Notes under the pieces: generated by a model
The model's input: only the letters and a program-made list of their open reading frames with translations
The model's database searches: none
What the model was told of the DNA's origin: nothing
In this document: positions 60,496 through 64,000 of the stretch, one piece after another
Layout of the letters: every line of letters starts with the position of its first letter
Position numbering within the stretch: position 1 is the stretch's first letter
Made by a program: the position numbers and the translations under genes
From: Scheffersomyces stipitis CBS 6054
Lineage: Eukaryota; Ascomycota; Pichiomycetes; Serinales; Debaryomycetaceae
NCBI RefSeq assembly: GCF_000209165.1
Contig: NC_009046.1
Location: 1,660,954-1,724,953, forward strand
DNA length: 64,000 nucleotides
Direction: 5' to 3'

Positions 60496-61648
60496 TCTGG
60501 CTAGAATTGGATCATATACAAATTGATTTCTAAGTAAGTTTTGAAAATCTTAAATATTCTTGAGGAATAGAAGTGTTTATATACTGTTTTGCTACTCCTA
60601 GATTTCCAGATTAAGAAAATGATACTGCACTTAGATTGTGTTGAGGCTTGTATTTGCACTCGAAATTATAGATGCACCCTGAGCAGGAGGTGTCAGTCAA
60701 TTCCATATAGTTTGAATTAGAGTCGTTTATCTTCTGTGAAATTTGTTGGGGTAATCTCTGATGTGTAAGTCGCTACTACATGCCTTTACCTTACTCTGCG
60801 ATCATCCTGCTATCAAGGATTGAATGCGGCATTGCGAGTAGACGGAAAGCAAACAATTTTTGAACATACTGTAAACAAATTATGTATATAGAAGTTTTTC
60901 GGGCAATTCTTGGAAGAGTGAAAAGATTTTGTCTGACTTGTCTAGGTATTATACGAGAGGTGCGGTACCACAACAAATCTTCGGCAAGAGCCGCCCAAAA
61001 AAAAACGAGGATTACATTCCACTTTTTGAGTGCGCGTATGCGCGTGAGCCTACTTGCACTCCAATTTATTTTAAAATCACACGACAACTGTTCTGCAATT
61101 AGCCTAAGTCATTTGTTATACATTTTCTTGCAGACGGTGCTGCAAATAAAATTCAAAATGGATTCTCTTCTCCCTTTTTGCAATTGAATCGCTTAATAAA
61201 CTTGAAAACATTCGCCAGTCTGAATATTGTTTTAGTGCATTGAATATATCTTTGCTCTTATTGTTCATCAACTTTCACTCTTATCATGCTATTGCATATC
61301 ACCTGTATTTTGAAGAACCTCGTGGAATCAATGCAAAAGTAACGACTACCTTCTGCTCTCTCTCTATGTATGTACTTATTTTTTAGTCCAAAAATCATTC
61401 ATAACTCTCATGTGTAAATGGTCGAGAACCTTGCCTAACCCTTGGTGTTAATTGGTCATTGCTACTCAAACATAATCTAACTTTACTCTTGCACACTGTC
61501 CAAAGCACTTCCTTATAATTCTTACTAGGAAAATATGGTGATGAAACAAGTTAGCCACCACATTGTTTCGAAGGCATGTGTAGTCACTCCGGTTCGCAGC
61601 ACGAATCGAGGATAGCGACAGGTAGAGGATTTTATTTAGGGTATTATA
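60496..61648. other. Subtelomeric spacer, no gene supported
   Basis: A plus-strand open frame at 60,882-61,187 and a minus-strand frame at 60,791-61,087 overlap each other and have no motif. No relic was recognised here. Confidence 0.45.
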
Positions 61649-62245
61649 CTATAATGAACACATATAAGAGACGGGAAATACTTCAAGCATGTCTTCTCTT
61701 TTTGACACAAGCATGACACTGCTCCTTACCAGCCTCATAAAAAGATGTCTCGTTACCATTAAATTAACACAAGTGTCCAATAAGTCTCGTTGAAACTCAG
61801 ACGAATAAAAGTTGAGCAATACCATGTCTACCTTTCCACTGCTCATTTGACTGCCAACAAGCAATTCTATTGGATTATTAATCGAATATGCAAACAAGAC
61901 GGTTGTAGGTTTCAACATATGAAGACCCACCATTGCTTCTGCCGTAGTAACCACAACCCTGATATTCTCATTGGCCATCTTATTCAAAGCAGCTGTTCTG
62001 CTGACTGGGGATCCGTAGATACCTATACATGGAACCTCGTCGGCCATTTGACTTACCAAGTATGACACTTTATCAGAAGACTCAGCAATCACAATTGCCG
62101 AACCGAAACTCCTAACTTTTTCTAGAACAGTCTGACATATTGAAGTGGTATTAGGCTTCTTGAAAAGAGTGAATTCTTTATGAGGCAAGAGTGGTTCCTG
62201 TGACGACACCCTTACCAAGGAATTGATATTAAATAATCTACTCAT
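61649..62245 (-). CDS. Helicase-C-like fragment, subtelomeric (unknown)
   Basis: A 198-residue frame from ATG 62,245; the open frame runs further up only to a GTG at 62,281. Residues about 48-140 have the order of a superfamily-2 helicase second domain: a beta-strand with AIVIAESSDKVSYLV (motif IV-like, about 50-64), IRVVVTTAEAMVGLHM (motif V-like, about 95-110) and NNPIELLVGSQMSSGK at the place of the motif VI QxxGRxGR box (about 123-138). The Arg residues of motif VI are absent, so ATPase activity is not expected. RecQ-like telomere-associated helicases are common beside fungal telomeres, and this may be a remnant of one. No first helicase domain is found upstream, because the LTR starts 85 bp away. 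It could be a truncated gene or a pseudogene. Confidence 0.45.
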   Translation of the reverse strand: MSRLFNINSLVRVSSQEPLLPHKEFTLFKKPNTTSICQTVLEKVRSFGSAIVIAESSDKVSYLVSQMADEVPCIGIYGSPVSRTAALNKMANENIRVVVTTAEAMVGLHMLKPTTVLFAYSINNPIELLVGSQMSSGKVDMVLLNFYSSEFQRDLLDTCVNLMVTRHLFMRLVRSSVMLVSKREDMLEVFPVSYMCSL

Positions 62246-62329
62246 CGTAGCGTCTTCGAACAGATACCGTAAGCCAAGCACTCGGACACTTCTTCAGAAT
62301 AGCTATACTTCTGGGTTGCAATATTTGCG

Positions 62330-62943
62330 TGTTGTGTCATGTGACCGGATACCATGTGAACATATTTTAAATAGATATAATTAGAGAATTAGAATTTTTT
62401 AAGATTCAAATGTGATGAATTCTTACTTGATTGAATGAAGGTAATCGAATAGTATTACTTTTAAGACAGGTGCAATTTTTTTGCTGCAATTAGTATTTTT
62501 ATAGTATTTTTCGCACTCTTTTCAGAAAGACAATCAGTACATCTATAAAAGAAAATTGAGAGAAGTAATAAAGGTAAGGGAAAAGTTAAGATTGTAAGAA
62601 TATGGATATTTAATGTTAGTTATTGTGGATATCATGATATAGGATTAATGTGAAAGTGATATTGTATTATATTGGGTTGTATTATATTGAGTTGTGAATT
62701 TGGAGGGAGGATTATCCATTTAGAATCACATGACTAGAATTGATTGACAGGGAATTATGTACAGTCAATATAGAGGTGAAACAATTTATCCGCATTTGAT
62801 GTGCGTGTATTACCAAAATGAGAACTGAGAGGTATAAAAGAGAGGCGAGATCCCCAAAGTTTGAAAATAATTATGAAGATCATCAATTGATTCATTTGAA
62901 GTAGGATATCCTGGATTTTTATGGAATTACATAATGTTCAACA
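62330..62943 (+). mobile_element. LTR-like element (copy B), 614 bp
   Basis: Begins TGTTGTGTCATGTG and ends ATGTTCAACA, giving the terminal inverted repeat TGTTG...CAACA typical of yeast LTRs. TATAAAAG at 62,833-62,840 is a plausible promoter. The first ~250 bases match the decayed copy at 57,981. The flanking pentamers (TTGCG and GTGGG) are not a target-site duplication, so this may be one LTR of a broken element or a product of recombination. No gag or pol is present. Confidence 0.55.
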
Positions 62944-63370
62944 GTGGGATTCTATTAGACCAGGTGGGCGTCTTGTCTAGCAGATGTACCAAATTAGCAA
63001 AGCATTGCCATAGGTAAATCGGTGGTCAGAACAGTAGCGACAGGTCAAGAGAATATTGTGTGAACAATTGATACCCCTCAATAGGTAGTCACTCCTACGA
63101 AAAGTTGGACAAGTTTGATCCAGTCGAACAGATTGCTCCATTGTGTATTGACAACCAGTTGTATGAGAAGCCTTTGAGGTAGGGTGTTTTTATCCAAGTT
63201 TTCACAAGTATTCCAGTTTTTTGTGCGAGGAAGGAATGTGACTGATACGACATTCTTCGCGGTAGATGTATCGAATCGCCCAAAAGCAGCCACTCACGTG
63301 ATCGGAGAGTTGTCTTATCCATTGCTGCATATGTAAAATGCTTACGTCATATTTTGCCAATAGTCCTGTA
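62944..63370. other. Sequence between LTR and telomeric repeats
   Basis: No gene supported. A 28-codon stretch around 63,098-63,180 (SYEKLDKFDPVEQIAPL...) looks protein-like on the plus strand but has no start and no family match I recognise; it could be the end of a lost gene or of retroelement internal sequence. Confidence 0.35.
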
Positions 63371-63536
63371 TGGAATCGACCCAAATAGGACATAAAGTGA
63401 CAAAATTTACGAGATATTAGTTGTTCTACGGGCAGGACATAACGTGACCAAAGATGCGTGATATTGGTTGCAGTAAGGATGTTAATTTAACTGACCCAAA
63501 TGGGGAATATCGTGTCCAAAGGGGTATGTGTTAACT
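63371..63536. repeat. Degenerate pretelomeric repeats (three copies)
   Basis: Three diverged copies of a roughly 50-65-base pattern: GACCCAAATAGGACATAAAGTGAC (split here into similar blocks GACCCAAAT and GGACATAA) at 63,378, GGGCAGGACATAACGTGACC at 63,430, and GACCCAAATGGGGAATATCG at 63,493. Each is followed by a T/G-rich TTGTT/TTGC-type block. The last merges into the first telomeric unit. Confidence 0.55.
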
Positions 63537-64000
63537 GTTGCGGTATGGATCTTTTCACGTCTTGCGGTATGGATCTTTTCACGTCTTGCGGTATGGATCT
63601 TTTCACGTCTTGCGGTATGGATCTTTTCACGTCTTGCGGTATGGATCTTTTCACGTCTTGCGGTATGGATCTTTTCACGTCTTGCGGTATGGATCTTTTC
63701 ACGTCTTGCGGTATGGATCTTTTCACGTCTTGCGGTATGGATCTTTTCACGTCTTGCGGTATGGATCTTTTCACGTCTTGCGGTATGGATCTTTTCACGT
63801 CTTGCGGTATGGATCTTTTCACGTCTTGCGGTATGGATCTTTTCACGTCTTGCGGTATGGATCTTTTCACGTCTTGCGGTATGGATCTTTTCACGTCTTG
63901 CGGTATGGATCTTTTCACGTCTTGCGGTATGGATCTTTTCACGTCTTGCGGTATGGATCTTTTCACGTCTTGCGGTATGGATCTTTTCACGTCTTGCGGT
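63537..64000 (+). repeat. Telomeric repeat array, 24-bp unit, about 19 copies
   Basis: Perfect tandem copies of a 24-base unit containing GCGGTATGGATC and TTTTCACG, running to the window edge (464 bases, 19.3 units). Units of 23-25 bp, homogeneous and terminal, are the rule for telomeres of Candida and Kluyveromyces relatives. The strand running to the right is the one with slightly more G than C, as expected for a right-hand chromosome end. The subtelomeric relics next to it agree. The open frame across it (KRSIPQDV repeated, minus) is an artefact of a period divisible by three. Confidence 0.85.

Noticed and set aside
61559..61620. GGTTCG-containing stretch considered as a tRNA B box
   Set aside because: No matching A box or cloverleaf could be formed around it; no tRNA gene was found in the window.
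63487..63990. 167-codon minus frame of KRSIPQDV repeats
   Set aside because: An artefact of the 24-bp telomeric period; not a gene.

Overview
This is a yeast chromosome end. The right edge (about 63,537-64,000) is an uninterrupted array of a 24-bp repeat of the kind that caps Candida-clade telomeres, and the window probably runs from ordinary chromosome arm on the left into the subtelomere on the right. The gene content points to a CTG-clade yeast close to, and most likely, Scheffersomyces (Pichia) stipitis. It includes a glucose/xylose transporter I recognise as a SUT2/SUT3-type protein, an intracellular beta-glucosidase beside a Lac12-like permease, a CYP52 P450 and Hyr/Iff-type cell-wall proteins. 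CTG codons are rare, and one in the E2 gene falls where relatives carry Ser, which fits the alternative CUG reading. The species name is an inference.

Left arm (1-22,422): a doubtful small spliced membrane protein; a UBE2W-type ubiquitin-conjugating enzyme and the RecQ helicase SGS1 on the minus strand; a tandem-CCCH mRNA-decay factor of the Cth/Tis11/Zfs1 family; GCN1 (translation and amino-acid-starvation control); and the glucose repressor MIG1. These are conserved single-copy genes with ordinary spacing, apart from a 2.9-kb empty stretch between SGS1 and the CCCH gene.

Middle (22,423-45,391): three tandem plus-strand genes for Hyphal_reg_CWP (Hyr/Iff) cell-wall proteins, each with 1.8-4.4 kb of empty upstream DNA. 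The first has 36 Thr/Ser-rich repeats of 44-45 residues, a Ser-Gly stalk and a GPI signal. The other two carry 30 and 11 copies of a 38-residue repeat and share a short C-terminal domain without a GPI signal. The DNA shows recent unit duplication within gene 2 and apparent conversion between genes 2 and 3.

Right arm (47,510-57,173): a carbon-use block made of a Lac12-like beta-glucoside/disaccharide permease and a GH3 beta-glucosidase (same strand), then SUT and CYP52 on the minus strand. Upstream regions carry Mig1-type sites (permease, beta-glucosidase) and a cluster of Rgt1-type CGGANNA sites (SUT). This suggests that beta-glucosides are imported, hydrolysed inside the cell and controlled by glucose through MIG1, which lies in the same window.

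Subtelomere (57,174-64,000): decayed genes (an amino-acid permease, a beta-glucosidase C-terminus), one intact unknown secreted or membrane protein, a helicase-C-like fragment, two related LTRs, degenerate pretelomeric repeats and the 24-bp array. No tRNA, rRNA or CRISPR array was seen. All start codons below were placed on ATG.
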